Source: Agromyces rhizosphaerae
GTDB taxonomy: Bacteria; Actinomycetota; Actinomycetes; Actinomycetales; Microbacteriaceae
DNA length: 64,000 nt
NCBI RefSeq assembly: GCF_027925245.1
Contig: NZ_BSDP01000001.1
Location: 62,001-126,000, forward strand
Direction of reading: 5' to 3'
The position numbers and the translations under genes were made by a program. Shown piece by piece: positions 41,654-51,737 of the stretch. Under the pieces are notes generated by a model, which worked only from the letters and a program-made list of their open reading frames with translations, was not told the origin of the DNA and made no database searches. Every line of letters begins with the position of its first letter. Positions within the stretch are counted from its first letter, which is position 1.

Positions 41654-42670
41654 TCAGAGTTCGGCGACGTGGATGAGGACCTTTCCGATCGCGGCGTGCT
41701 CGACGGCGTCGTGGGCTGCGGCGGTCTGTGCGAGCGGGTAGTCGTGCAGCGGCAGGCCCGCCGCTGCACCGACGGGCAGCGCGCCATCGCGCACGGCGGC
41801 GGCGACGTCCTCGGCGGCGGCATCCAACGCGGCCTGGCCGACGGTGTAGAGCAGGAGCCCCTGGACTCGGACGTTCTTCGCGAAGCTCGGGCGGATCGGC
41901 ATCGTGAAGCCCGAGCCACCGTCGTCGGCGTAGTACGCGACCGACGCGTGGTTGGCGACGATCTCGGCATCCAGTCCGGCATTCACGGCGAGGGAGACCT
42001 CGACGATCTGGTCGACCCCGTCGGGGGCGATCTCGCGGATGCGCGACGCGACGTGCTCCGTCGTGTACTCGATCGTGTGATCGGCGCCGGCGGCGGTCGC
42101 GAGTGCCGCCTTCTCGGGCGAGCTGACCGTCGCGATGACGAGTGCTCCCGCCCAGCGCGCGAGCTGGATGGCGGCGTGCCCCACCGCGCCGGCGCCACCC
42201 GCAACGAGCACCACGCGGCCCGTGAGCGCCCCCGGCGCAAGTCGTGCTGGGCCGAACTCGTGCACCGTCAACGCCCGGTGCGCCGTCATCGCGGGAACGC
42301 CGAGGCTCGCCCCGACCTCGAAGCTCGCCTCGTCGGGCAGGGGCACGACGCGTGCCGCGGGAACGACCGTGTACTCCTGGGCCGTGCCGGTCGGGCGCCC
42401 GTGCGCCGCCATGTAGATCCACACGCGGTCCCCGACCGCGAGGCCGGCGACGTCGGCGCCGACGGCATCCACCACGCCCGCGCCGTCCTGGTTCGGCACG
42501 ATCTCGCCGGGCACGGTCGGGTTGCTCGCGCGCGCCTTCCAGTCCGTCGGGTTGACGCCCGACACGGCGATGCGCACGCGCACCTCCCCCGCGGCGGGGA
42601 CGGGCAGCGGGCGCTCGACGAGTGAGAGCACGGAGGAGTCACCGGGACGGGAGTAGACGATCGCCTGCAT
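41654..42670 (-). CDS. NADPH:quinone reductase-like MDR protein
   Basis: A 338-aa medium-chain dehydrogenase without zinc sites. MQAIVYSRPGDSSVLSLVERP and SGVNPTDWKARAS start it, VVLVAGGAGAVGHAAIQLARWAGA is the dinucleotide fold, and HDAVEHAAIGKVLIHVAEL ends it. It is distinct from the relative at 34311. No ribosome-binding site is obvious. The longer frame to 42883 crosses the SOS box and is unlikely. Confidence 0.88.
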   Translation of the reverse strand: MQAIVYSRPGDSSVLSLVERPLPVPAAGEVRVRIAVSGVNPTDWKARASNPTVPGEIVPNQDGAGVVDAVGADVAGLAVGDRVWIYMAAHGRPTGTAQEYTVVPAARVVPLPDEASFEVGASLGVPAMTAHRALTVHEFGPARLAPGALTGRVVLVAGGAGAVGHAAIQLARWAGALVIATVSSPEKAALATAAGADHTIEYTTEHVASRIREIAPDGVDQIVEVSLAVNAGLDAEIVANHASVAYYADDGGSGFTMPIRPSFAKNVRVQGLLLYTVGQAALDAAAEDVAAAVRDGALPVGAAAGLPLHDYPLAQTAAAHDAVEHAAIGKVLIHVAEL

Positions 42671-42843
42671 GTTCACGTCGAACGCGGGGAGCGCGGGCGG
42701 CATTCCGGGTGAGGGTTCTGCCCGACCCGTCCTCGGGCGGATGCGGCATGGGTGGGCGTGCCTCGCACCTGCTGAAACCACCCTGTGGAGAACCGAATTC
42801 AGCCGCACGAACCCTTGATCAGCTTGGGTTTGCCACGGTAGAC

Positions 42844-42859
42844 TCGAACATACGTTCGA
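42844..42859 (+). promoter_or_regulatory. LexA (SOS) box
   Basis: TCGAACATACGTTCGA is a perfect match to the actinobacterial SOS box TCGAAC-N4-GTTCGA, 29 bases before the HNH gene start. LexA repression, relieved by DNA damage, is predicted. Confidence 0.8.
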
Positions 42860-42888
42860 ACCTCGCCTTCGACCTGGGAGCACAGCCC

Positions 42889-44301
<1,413 letters not shown>

Positions 44302-44325
44302 CCGCATCGATCGGACCGCGCTCGC

Positions 44326-44331
44326 TACGAT
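44326..44331 (+). promoter_or_regulatory. -10 box of the membrane protein gene
   Basis: TACGAT ends 7 bases before the GTG at 44339, with no ribosome-binding site. Confidence 0.45.
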
Positions 44332-44338
44332 CGACCGC

Positions 44339-45496
44339 GTGAGGGAGCCCGACATCCGCCCGCTGCTCGAGCCCGTGAGCGCCGAGGCGATGCAGGAGGC
44401 GTACGCACACGCGCCCGAGTCGACACTCGGCGAGACGCTGCGCGGACCACGCGCGAGGCGCATCGTCCCGCTCGCGATCATCGGGCTCATCGCCGTGCTC
44501 GTGCTCGGCGGCCTCGTGTCGCAGCTCGTCGAGGGCGCGCTCGGCCAGCGGGCGCAGGGCGTCGTGGTGTTCCTCATCCTCGCCGCGCTCATCACGGTCG
44601 GGTGGCTCTCCTGGCTGCAGCTGCAGCACGCGCGCCGCGAGCGCTACGCGCGGCTGGCCTCGTTCGCCCGCGCGAACGGGTTCGACTACGAGCCGACGCG
44701 GCCGGGCCGGCGGCACGAGGGGGTCGTATTCCACGTCGGTTCGTCGCGACGCGACGAGGACGTGTTCCACTTCCTGCCCGACGAGCCCGGCCAGCGCGAG
44801 GTCGAGGTCGGCACGCACGTGTACGAGGAGAAGTCCTCGAGTCGCCGCGACGCGACCGAGCACCGCTGGGGCTACCTCGCGGTGCGCCTCGACCGGCGAC
44901 TCCCCCACCTGCTGCTCGACGCGACCCGCAACGACGGCGCGTTCGGCGTCTCGAACCTGCCGATCGGGTTCGCGAAGGACCAGCGGCTCTCGCTCGAGGG
45001 CGACTTCGACCGCCACTTCGCCCTCTACTGCCCGCGCGAGTACGAGACCGACGCGCTCTACGTCTTCACGCCCGACGTGATGGGGCTGCTGATCGACGAG
45101 ACCGGCGCCTACGACGTCGAGGTCGTCGACGACTGGCTCTACGTGTACTCGGTGACGCCGTTCGCCCTGCTCGAGCCCGAGACGTGGCGGCGGCTGCACC
45201 GCATCCGTACGGTCGTGGGCGAGCGCCTGGCGCGCCGCTCCACCCGGTACGCCGACGATCGAGCGACCGCGCCGATCGAGACGCAGGTGACGGATGCCCG
45301 GGGGCCGGCCCTCGACCCCGGCGAGCCGCCGCCCGCGGCATCCGCCCTCACCTCGCGTCTCGCCCATGACCGCATCGCGCCCGGCGGAGCCCGCCTGCGC
45401 CGCCGCCGTGTGCTGACCACGTCGACGGTCGGCGTGGCGGCCGGTGCGATCGGGCTCTACTGGCTGTTCGGCATGTTCGATCGACTGGTCGGCTGA
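44339..45496 (+). CDS. DUF3137-like membrane protein
   Basis: A 385-aa protein. After a 40-residue cytoplasmic head come two helices (about 42-62 and 71-91), and one more lies at the C-terminus (about 362-380). The large middle domain (ARLASFARANGFDYEP, VEVGTHVYEEKSSSRR, LDRRLPHLLLDA, LYVFTPDVMGLL) resembles proteins annotated DUF3137 or uncharacterised membrane proteins in actinobacteria. Function unknown. The start is set by the -10 box. Confidence 0.75.
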   Translation: MREPDIRPLLEPVSAEAMQEAYAHAPESTLGETLRGPRARRIVPLAIIGLIAVLVLGGLVSQLVEGALGQRAQGVVVFLILAALITVGWLSWLQLQHARRERYARLASFARANGFDYEPTRPGRRHEGVVFHVGSSRRDEDVFHFLPDEPGQREVEVGTHVYEEKSSSRRDATEHRWGYLAVRLDRRLPHLLLDATRNDGAFGVSNLPIGFAKDQRLSLEGDFDRHFALYCPREYETDALYVFTPDVMGLLIDETGAYDVEVVDDWLYVYSVTPFALLEPETWRRLHRIRTVVGERLARRSTRYADDRATAPIETQVTDARGPALDPGEPPPAASALTSRLAHDRIAPGGARLRRRRVLTTSTVGVAAGAIGLYWLFGMFDRLVG

Positions 45497-45505
45497 CCCG
45501 TCGGA

Positions 45506-46456
45506 TCAGCCGGTGACGCTCGCGAGCTCCTCCGCGGCCAGCTCGGTCTGCTCGTCGGTGAGGGGCACGATCGAGGCGCGCTCGGCGATCTCGTCGGCGT
45601 TGTCGACGTAGAAGTCGACGAACGCCTCGACCTGGGGCTCCTCGGCGTAGGACGCGTTGTTCACGTAGATGAACAGCGGCCGGCCGAGCGGCGCGTACGA
45701 GCCGTCCTGCACGGTCTCGACCGTCGGCGCCACGCAGCCGTCGCCCGAGTCGACCTCGAGCGCCGTGACCAGGTCGGGATTCTCCTCGACGTAGCTCAGG
45801 CCGAAGTACCCCATGCCGCCGTCCTCGGCGGTGACGCCGGCGACGATCACGTCGTCGTCCTCCGAGGCGCCGTAGTCGGTGCGCGTCGCGCCCTCCTCGC
45901 CGTTGATCGCCTCGGTGAAGTAGTCGAACGTGCCCGAGTCGCCACCGGGGCCGTGCAGCACGAGCGGCTCGTCCGGGAACTCCGGGTCGACCTGGTTCCA
46001 GCTCGTGACCTCGCCCTCGGCCTCGGGCGCCCAGATCGTCTGGAGCTGCTCGACCGTGATGCACTGGATCCAGTCGTTCGCCGGGTTCACCACGACCGAC
46101 AGCCCGTCGTTCGCGATGACGATCTCGGTGTACTCGACACCGGCCTCGGCGCACGCGTCGATCTCGTCCTCGGAGATCGGACGCGACGCGTTCGAGAGGT
46201 CGGTCTCCCCCCGGCAGAACGAGCGGAACCCACCGCCCGTGCCCGTGATCGAGACCGTGACGACGACCTCGGGCTCGACCGCCTCGAACTCGATCGCGGC
46301 GGCCTTGGTGAGCGGGCCGACCGTCGAGGAGCCGTCGGTGACGACGGTTCCCGCGAGGTCGGCCGCGCTCCCGGACTCCTGCCCGCTGCATCCGCTCAGC
46401 ACGAATGCCGCCGTCAGCGCGATCGCGGCCGTGGCGATCCCCACTGTGGTGCGCAT
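45506..46456 (-). CDS. pstS: Phosphate-binding lipoprotein PstS
   Basis: A 316-aa periplasmic-type binding protein anchored by a lipobox (VLSGC, Cys23). TDGSSTVGPLTKAAAIEF is the phosphate-loop start, and GTGGGFRSFCRGETDLSNASRPI and GGDSGTFDYFTEAI are PstS landmarks. The rest of the Pst transporter (PstCAB) is not beside it. It lies 9 bases after arsC on the same strand, so it may be induced with the arsenate genes and help capture phosphate in the presence of arsenate. Confidence 0.92.
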   Translation of the reverse strand: MRTTVGIATAAIALTAAFVLSGCSGQESGSAADLAGTVVTDGSSTVGPLTKAAAIEFEAVEPEVVVTVSITGTGGGFRSFCRGETDLSNASRPISEDEIDACAEAGVEYTEIVIANDGLSVVVNPANDWIQCITVEQLQTIWAPEAEGEVTSWNQVDPEFPDEPLVLHGPGGDSGTFDYFTEAINGEEGATRTDYGASEDDDVIVAGVTAEDGGMGYFGLSYVEENPDLVTALEVDSGDGCVAPTVETVQDGSYAPLGRPLFIYVNNASYAEEPQVEAFVDFYVDNADEIAERASIVPLTDEQTELAAEELASVTG

Positions 46457-46465
46457 GTCACGTGC

Positions 46466-46879
46466 TCAGTTCTGGCCGACCGGGAGCAGCTCGGAGATGA
46501 GCACCTCGATGCGGCGGCGGATCTCGTCGCGGATCGGGCGGACCGACTCGATGCCCTGGCCGGCCGGGTCGTCGAGCTCCCAGTCCTCGTAGCGCTTGCC
46601 CGGGAAGATCGGGCACGCGTCGCCGCAGCCCATCGTGATCACCACGTCCGACTCCTTCACGGCATCGACCGTGAGCACCTTGGGCGTGTTGCCCGCGATG
46701 TCGATGCCCTCCTCGGCCATCGCCTCGACCGCGACCGGGTTGATCGCATCCTTCGGCGCGGAGCCCGCCGAGAGCACCTCGACGCGGTCGCCGCCGAGGG
46801 CACGCAGGTACCCCGCGGCCATCTGCGAGCGGCCCGCGTTGTGGACGCAGACGAACAGGACGGTGGGCGTGTCGGACAT
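46466..46879 (-). CDS. arsC: Arsenate reductase, LMW-phosphatase type
   Basis: A 137-aa arsenate reductase. The P-loop CVHNAGRSQMA has Cys11 and Arg17 (CX5R). Two further cysteines, 85 and 89, are in MGCGDACPIFPG, as in thioredoxin/mycothiol-linked ArsC enzymes. It lies 44 bases after the ArsR-ArsC fusion, and an ArsR-type palindrome sits in that gap. Confidence 0.93.
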   Translation of the reverse strand: MSDTPTVLFVCVHNAGRSQMAAGYLRALGGDRVEVLSAGSAPKDAINPVAVEAMAEEGIDIAGNTPKVLTVDAVKESDVVITMGCGDACPIFPGKRYEDWELDDPAGQGIESVRPIRDEIRRRIEVLISELLPVGQN

Positions 46880-46910
46880 GGTGGTCTCGCTTTCTCTCGG
46901 TACGAAAAAG

Positions 46911-46928
46911 CATAGACGGTCATCTATG
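46911..46928 (-). promoter_or_regulatory. ArsR-type operator before arsC
   Basis: CATAGACGGTCATCTATG is a palindrome with arms ATAGAC and ATCTAT. It overlaps the last codon and stop of the upstream fusion gene. It matches the operator at 47818, so arsC may have its own controlled promoter. Confidence 0.7.
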
Positions 46929-47820
46929 AAATGTGAAGTTCGTCCAACAGCCTGCGCACGCGCGTCTCGATGTCGTCGCGGATGCCGCGCACCTCGGCGA
47001 GCGGACGACCCACGGGGTCGTCGAGCTCCCAGTCGAGGTAGCGGCGGCCGGGGAACACGGGGCACGCGTCGCCGCAGCCCATCGTGATCACGACGTCGGC
47101 CGCCTTCACGGCCTCGTCGGTGAGCGGCTTCGGGAACTCGCCGCCGAGCGGCACGCCGATCTCGTCGAGCGCGGCGACGACCGTGCCGCGCACCTCGGCC
47201 GCCGGGTCCGAGCCCGCGGTGCGCACGGTGACGCGATCGCCCGCGAGCTGGTGGAGGATCGCCGCGGCCATCTGCGAGCGCCCCGCGTTCTCGACGCAGA
47301 CGAACAGCACCTCGGGCGTCGCCGCATCGGCGCCCCGGTCGCGGGCCAGCGCATCCAGTCGCGAGGCCGTGAAGGCCGCCGTGCGCGAGGAGAGGCGTGC
47401 TGCCGGACCGGTCGAGGCGAGCAGCCGGTAGCTGTCGGCGACGTAGTGGGCGACGGTCTCGCGACTGAACACCCCGCGGAAGCGCACGGCCAGGTCGCGC
47501 GAGATGCGGTCGAGGTCGGGCGGCGTCGCGGGCTCCGCAGGAGCACCGAGCAGCGCGTCGATACGGTCGACCCACTCGGGCTCGATCGAGTACCAGGCGC
47601 GCCGACCCTCGGGCTCGCGGCGCACGATGCCCTCCTCGAGCAGCGCGCGCATGTGGTGGCTCACGGTCGGCTGCGACACGCCGAGCGCCTCGGCGAGGCG
47701 GCCGACGAGCTCGCGCCCGCCGTCGGCGTCGCGGATGAGCCGCAGGATGCGCACGCGCGTGGGGTCGGCGAGCACCGTCAGCGACCCGTCGACCCCCGGG
47801 GCATCCGTCGCGCCATGCAT
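46924..47820 (-). CDS. ArsR-ArsC fusion (regulator plus arsenate reductase)
   Basis: A 298-aa protein with three parts. Residues 10-95 are an ArsR winged helix (LADPTRVRILRLIRD, SQPTVSHHMRAL). Residues 103-160 are a three-helix bundle (RFRGVFSRETVAHYVADSYRLLA) found in front of some actinobacterial ArsC domains. Residues 168-298 are an LMW-phosphatase ArsC with Cys175 and Arg181 in CVENAGRSQMA and Cys249/Cys253 in GCGDACPVFPG. The sensor and the enzyme are thus one chain. TAGACT lies 7 bases before the ATG, so it is leaderless. Confidence 0.92.
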   Translation of the reverse strand: MHGATDAPGVDGSLTVLADPTRVRILRLIRDADGGRELVGRLAEALGVSQPTVSHHMRALLEEGIVRREPEGRRAWYSIEPEWVDRIDALLGAPAEPATPPDLDRISRDLAVRFRGVFSRETVAHYVADSYRLLASTGPAARLSSRTAAFTASRLDALARDRGADAATPEVLFVCVENAGRSQMAAAILHQLAGDRVTVRTAGSDPAAEVRGTVVAALDEIGVPLGGEFPKPLTDEAVKAADVVITMGCGDACPVFPGRRYLDWELDDPVGRPLAEVRGIRDDIETRVRRLLDELHIS

Positions 47821-47835
47821 AGACGGGAGTCTATA
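47818..47835 (-). promoter_or_regulatory. ArsR-type operator and -10 box of the fusion gene
   Basis: ATAGAC-GGGA-GTCTAT (47819-47834) has perfect 6-bp arms. It covers the -10 box TAGACT (47828-47833) and the first bases of the start codon at 47820, so the bound repressor would block its own leaderless transcript. Confidence 0.8.
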
Positions 47836-47925
47836 CAGGTCGCCCGCCGGTCGCCCGAGGACACGAATCGGCGGCAGTCGCGCGGAAATCGACCCGAAAC
47901 GGTTCAATTGGAGGATGATCGAGGT

Positions 47926-48273
47926 ATGGACGTCAGGCTGAAGCGGGTCTACGACGATCCCGAACCCGAAGACGGGGTGCGCATCCTCGTCGACCGACTG
48001 TGGCCGCGCGGCATGACCCAGGACCGGGCCGTGCTCGACTCGTGGACGAAGGATGTCGCGCCCTCCCCCGCGCTGCGGGCGGAATGGCACGCGCACCTCG
48101 ACCGCTGGGACGAGTTCGCCGCGCAGTATCGCGAGGAGCTCGCGACGAACTCGGCGGCCGAGTACCTGCGCAACTACGTGCGGACGCACCCGCACGTCAC
48201 CCTGCTCTACGGTGCGAAGGATCGCGAGCACAACCACGCGGTCGTGCTGGCCGAGTACCTCACCGCCGCCTGA
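47926..48273 (+). CDS. DUF488 family protein
   Basis: A 115-aa protein. VRILVDRLWPRGM is the DUF488 signature; DSWTKDVAPSPALRAEWHAHLDRWDEF and HVTLLYGAKDREHNHAVVLAEYL complete it. Function is unknown; YeaO-type members are linked to stress. GAGG lies just before the ATG. It is divergent from the ArsR-ArsC fusion by 105 bases. Confidence 0.9.
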   Translation: MDVRLKRVYDDPEPEDGVRILVDRLWPRGMTQDRAVLDSWTKDVAPSPALRAEWHAHLDRWDEFAAQYREELATNSAAEYLRNYVRTHPHVTLLYGAKDREHNHAVVLAEYLTAA

Positions 48274-48288
48274 TCGACCCGCCCAGCG

Positions 48289-49131
48289 CTACGGCGCGAG
48301 CAGGAAGATCGGCGGCACGCCGAGGTGCGCGTACACGATCACGAGGAACACCACGAGGTCGAACAGCAGGTGCACCGTGATGACGTAGGTCAGCGACTTC
48401 GTGAGCCGGAACGTCCAGCCCTGCAGCAGCGCGAACGGGATCGTCAGCAGCGGCCCCCACGCCTGGTAGCCGAGCTCCCAGAGGAACGACACGAACACGA
48501 TCGCCTGCAGGCAGTTCGCCAGCCAGTCGGGGAAGTGCCGGCGCAGCAGCGCGAAGCAGGTCACGATGAAGAACAGCTCGTCCCAGATGCCGACCGCGTT
48601 CACGCCGACGAACAGGCGCGCGATCTCGTCGGGTTGGGTGACCGTCGGCCAGTTCGTGTAGACGCCCGAGGTGATGAAGTAGAACGGCAGGATCAGCCAA
48701 CCGAGCAGCACCACGAGGCCCAGGTACGACCACTGCACCGGGGTCCAGCGGTGCCCCGTGCGCCACGGGAAGCGGATGACGCGGTCGCCGAACACGAACC
48801 GAGAGATGACGTACGGCACGGCGACCGCGAGCCCGAGCACCGTGCCCATGAGCGCCATGTTCGCGTAGCTGATGTCGGCCTCGAGCGAGATCGTCGAGAT
48901 GATCACCTGCCCCAGTGCGATCAGCCCGAGGTCGCGCAGGAGCGCGTGCTCGCCGGTCGCGCGCTCGACCACCCACGCCGCGACGAGGCCCACCGCGAGC
49001 GTGGCGTAGCCGGCCCAGGCGACCTGCACGCCGAACAGCAGCACGGCCGCGCCGCACACGACGAGGGCGGGCAGCAGCGCCCAGGTGCGGGCGGTGCGCG
49101 TCACGGGCGGGGCGGCGGGTGCGGCGGTCAC
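48289..49131 (-). CDS. CPBP-like intramembrane protein, degenerate motif
   Basis: A 280-aa membrane protein with about eight helices. The C-terminal half resembles CPBP (Abi) proteases. Motif 1, usually EExxFR, reads DELFFIV here, lacking the first Glu and the Arg. The later SFLWELGYQAWG and YVITVHLLFDL segments keep the histidine. Protease activity is therefore doubtful. GTG at 49131 is preferred. The longer frame to 49221 would run into the divergent peptidase start. Confidence 0.75.
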   Translation of the reverse strand: MTAAPAAPPVTRTARTWALLPALVVCGAAVLLFGVQVAWAGYATLAVGLVAAWVVERATGEHALLRDLGLIALGQVIISTISLEADISYANMALMGTVLGLAVAVPYVISRFVFGDRVIRFPWRTGHRWTPVQWSYLGLVVLLGWLILPFYFITSGVYTNWPTVTQPDEIARLFVGVNAVGIWDELFFIVTCFALLRRHFPDWLANCLQAIVFVSFLWELGYQAWGPLLTIPFALLQGWTFRLTKSLTYVITVHLLFDLVVFLVIVYAHLGVPPIFLLAP

Positions 49132-49219
49132 CGATTCAGGATCGCACACGGGCGCCCGCGACGGCCCGAGGTCGGCGCGTTCGAGGAGCCCCGTCGGCGG
49201 CGCGTGCGAGCATCGAGCC

Positions 49220-50296
49220 ATGACGACACCGATGCCTCGAGCCTGGATCGTGCCTCCCTACCTCCTGGCCCGCATCGCCGTGCAGCCGCAGTTCGAGCAC
49301 GCGGCCGTGGCCGCACGGCGCACGCTCGACCGCGACGCGCCGTTCCGCGAGTTCCGCTGCACCGACGAGCGACCGCCGAGCCCGCCGCACGAGGGACTGC
49401 TCGCCGAGGCGCCGGCTCACCCGGCGGGCACGCCGTTCCGCCGCATCTCCGACGCGGGCGGCCGGGAGGTGCTGCCCGGGCGGCTCGTGCGCAGCGAGGG
49501 CGAGCCCGACACGGGCGACGAGGCGGTGACCGAGGCCTACGACGGCCTGGGCGACATGTTCGGGTTCCTGTTCGAGGCGTACGGTCGCGACTCGATCGAC
49601 GGGGCGGGCCTGCCGCTCGACGCCACGGTGCACTACGGGCGCGACTACGACAACGCGTTCTGGGACGGCGAGCGCATGGTCTTCGGCGACGGCGACGGGG
49701 AGGTGTTCCGGGGGTTCACCAACTCGCTCTCGGTCATCGGCCACGAGCTCGCCCACGGCGTGACCGAGCGCACCGCGAACCTGCGCTACCAGGACCAGTC
49801 GGGCGCGCTGAACGAGCACGTCTCCGACGTCTTCGGTGCGCTGCTCGAGCAGTACGTGCGCCGCCAGGAGGCGCGCGACGCGAGCTGGCTGATCGGCGAG
49901 GGCCTGTTCACCGACCAGGTCGAGGGCGTCGCGATCCGCTCGATGATCGCGCCCGGCACCGCGTACGACGACGACGTACTGGGCCGCGACCCGCAGCCCG
50001 CCCACTTCCGGGACTTCATCGTGACCGACGACGACAACGGCGGGGTGCACCTCAACTCGGGCATCCCGAACCGCGCGTTCGTGGTCGCCGCGCTGCGGCT
50101 GGGCGGCCCGGCGTGGGAGCGCGCCGGGCGGGTCTGGTACGACACGCTCACGAGCGACCGGATCGGCCGGGACACCGACTTCGCCGGGTTCGCGGCGGCC
50201 ACGCTCGACACGGCGCGCGCCCGGTACGGCGACACCTCGGCCGAGGTGCTCGCCGTCGCCGAGGGCTGGGGCGAGGTCGGCGTGCTCGCCGACTGA
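49220..50296 (+). CDS. M4-family (protealysin-like) metallopeptidase
   Basis: A 358-aa thermolysin-family peptidase. The short propeptide has the PPYLLARIA motif of the protealysin group. The zinc site is VIGHELAHGVTE and GALNEHVSDVFGALLE; the distal HLNSGIPNRAF completes the pocket. There is no signal peptide, as in protealysin. Proteins of this kind are often encoded next to a small inhibitor, emfourin. A candidate emfourin lies 3.1 kb away at 53401. Confidence 0.94.
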   Translation: MTTPMPRAWIVPPYLLARIAVQPQFEHAAVAARRTLDRDAPFREFRCTDERPPSPPHEGLLAEAPAHPAGTPFRRISDAGGREVLPGRLVRSEGEPDTGDEAVTEAYDGLGDMFGFLFEAYGRDSIDGAGLPLDATVHYGRDYDNAFWDGERMVFGDGDGEVFRGFTNSLSVIGHELAHGVTERTANLRYQDQSGALNEHVSDVFGALLEQYVRRQEARDASWLIGEGLFTDQVEGVAIRSMIAPGTAYDDDVLGRDPQPAHFRDFIVTDDDNGGVHLNSGIPNRAFVVAALRLGGPAWERAGRVWYDTLTSDRIGRDTDFAGFAAATLDTARARYGDTSAEVLAVAEGWGEVGVLAD

Positions 50297-50307
50297 GCCC
50301 GCCGCGG

Positions 50308-51099
50308 CTACGCGCCGCGGAGGTCGCCGCGCACGATCGAGTCGCCCGAGTGCGCCGGGTCGCCGTCGTCGGGCTCGGCCGACACGTCGACCAGCGGGTA
50401 CTCCCCCAGGTCGATGCCGGCGGGCACCGTGAAGCGCCCGGTGGCGCCATCGAGCAGGCCGATGCTCACCAGGCCCGAGGCGTCGCCGCGGATGAGCCAC
50501 ACCTCGAGCAGGTCGTCCGGGTCCTCGACGCCGGCCAGGTCGACCACGACCTCGCGCGTGCCGTCGGGCAGTTCCTCGACCACCGCGACGCCGCTCGCGC
50601 CGGGCCAGTCCGGGAAGCCCTCGAGGTCGGCCTCGGCGAGCACGGTCGGATCGGGCTCGCGCGAGTTCCACCAGATGCCACCGCCGATGCCCGCCACGAG
50701 CCCCAGCACCGCGGCCGCGGCCAGCAGCGGGGCCCAGAAGCGCGCACCGCGGGCGCGGCGGCGCTCGGCGAGATCGACCGGCGCGGGCGGCACGTCGGCG
50801 GGCGGCGCGACCGTGGCAGGCGCAGCGGGTGCGGCGTCGGCCTCGGAGGCATCCGCCGGTGTCGCCCTGAGCTCCTCGGCGAGGCCGAGCTCGGCGTGGA
50901 TGCCGGCCCAGACCGATGCGGGCGGAGTCTCGAGCGGAGCGCCCGCGGCCTCTCGTGCGAGGTCGGATGCCGCGCGGAGCGCATCGAGTTCCCCGGTGCA
51001 GCGCAGGCACCCGTCGAGGTGGTCGCGCTCCTCGAGCGTCGGCTCGCGGTCGCCCAGGGCGATCACGGCGAGTTCGTCGTCGTCACAGTGCAGCATCAT
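50308..51099 (-). CDS. Anti-sigma factor with zinc-binding N-terminus
   Basis: A 263-aa single-pass protein. The N-terminal ZAS domain has HLDGCLRC (HX3CX2C) for zinc. A long alanine/proline linker leads to a membrane helix (about 124-143), and the outer domain resembles RskA (LPDGTREVVVDLAGVEDPDDLLEVWLI). It should hold the sigma factor encoded just upstream until released. Its start overlaps the sigma gene by 17 bases. GGAGG precedes two ATG codons, 51099 and 51096. Confidence 0.9.
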   Translation of the reverse strand: MMLHCDDDELAVIALGDREPTLEERDHLDGCLRCTGELDALRAASDLAREAAGAPLETPPASVWAGIHAELGLAEELRATPADASEADAAPAAPATVAPPADVPPAPVDLAERRRARGARFWAPLLAAAAVLGLVAGIGGGIWWNSREPDPTVLAEADLEGFPDWPGASGVAVVEELPDGTREVVVDLAGVEDPDDLLEVWLIRGDASGLVSIGLLDGATGRFTVPAGIDLGEYPLVDVSAEPDDGDPAHSGDSIVRGDLRGA

Positions 51100-51724
51100 C
51101 CACCTCCAATCGGGCTCGCATGCGGGTGAGACTTCGTCTGACGTGGCTCTTCACGGTGCCGAGCGGCATGCCGGTGCGTTCGGCGATCTGCCCGTGCGTG
51201 AGCCCCTCGTAGTAGGCCAGATGCATGATCCGGCGCGGTTCGGGCGGCAGGTGCGAGAGCTCGTCGGCGACGAGCACGCGCTCCTCCATGCGGGGATCGA
51301 CCGTCTGGGTGACCGCGAGCTCGCCCGCGGCCGCCTCGGCAAGGCGCCGCTCGCGCGACCTCGCCTCGTGCATGTCGGCGACTGCGTAGCGGGTGATGCC
51401 CGTGAGCCACGCCGACAGCGACCGCTCGGGGTCGAACCGCTCGCGCGAGCGCCACGCCTTCACGAAGACCTGCTGGGTCACGTCCTCGGCGTCCTGGCTG
51501 TTGCCGAGCGAGCGCACGGCGATCGTGAACACGAGTCTCGACCACCTTCCGTACGCGGCCGCCACGGCCCATTCCTCGCCGTTCCGGAACGCCTCGGCGA
51601 GCCGTCGGTCGTCGTTCGCGGGATCCTCCACGTGCCTCCGCTGCCTCCTCGCGGTCGTCGTGTCCTCGACCACGAGCGGTTCCGGCGCACCGGGCGCCGT
51701 CGCCGCGATCGTGTCCACCAGCAT
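51083..51724 (-). CDS. ECF-type RNA polymerase sigma factor
   Basis: A 213-aa sigma-70 family protein. Region 2 is VAAAYGRWSRLVFTIAVRSLGNSQDAEDVTQQVF, represented by its DAEDVTQQVFVKAWR core. Region 4 has LPPEPRRIMHLAYYEGLTHGQIAERTGMPLGTVKSH, with the helix-turn-helix GQIAERTGMPLGTVKSHV. About 35 extra N-terminal residues are disordered. It is coupled to the anti-sigma gene and lies 13 bases after the sortase gene in the same operon. Confidence 0.93.
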   Translation of the reverse strand: MLVDTIAATAPGAPEPLVVEDTTTARRQRRHVEDPANDDRRLAEAFRNGEEWAVAAAYGRWSRLVFTIAVRSLGNSQDAEDVTQQVFVKAWRSRERFDPERSLSAWLTGITRYAVADMHEARSRERRLAEAAAGELAVTQTVDPRMEERVLVADELSHLPPEPRRIMHLAYYEGLTHGQIAERTGMPLGTVKSHVRRSLTRMRARLEVDDAAL

Positions 51725-51737
51725 AGTGATCGCCGCC

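Noticed and set aside
42671..42883. Longer start for the quinone reductase at 41654
   Set aside because: The extension crosses the SOS box and divergent promoter and has no family similarity; the protein family starts at MQAIVYSRPG.
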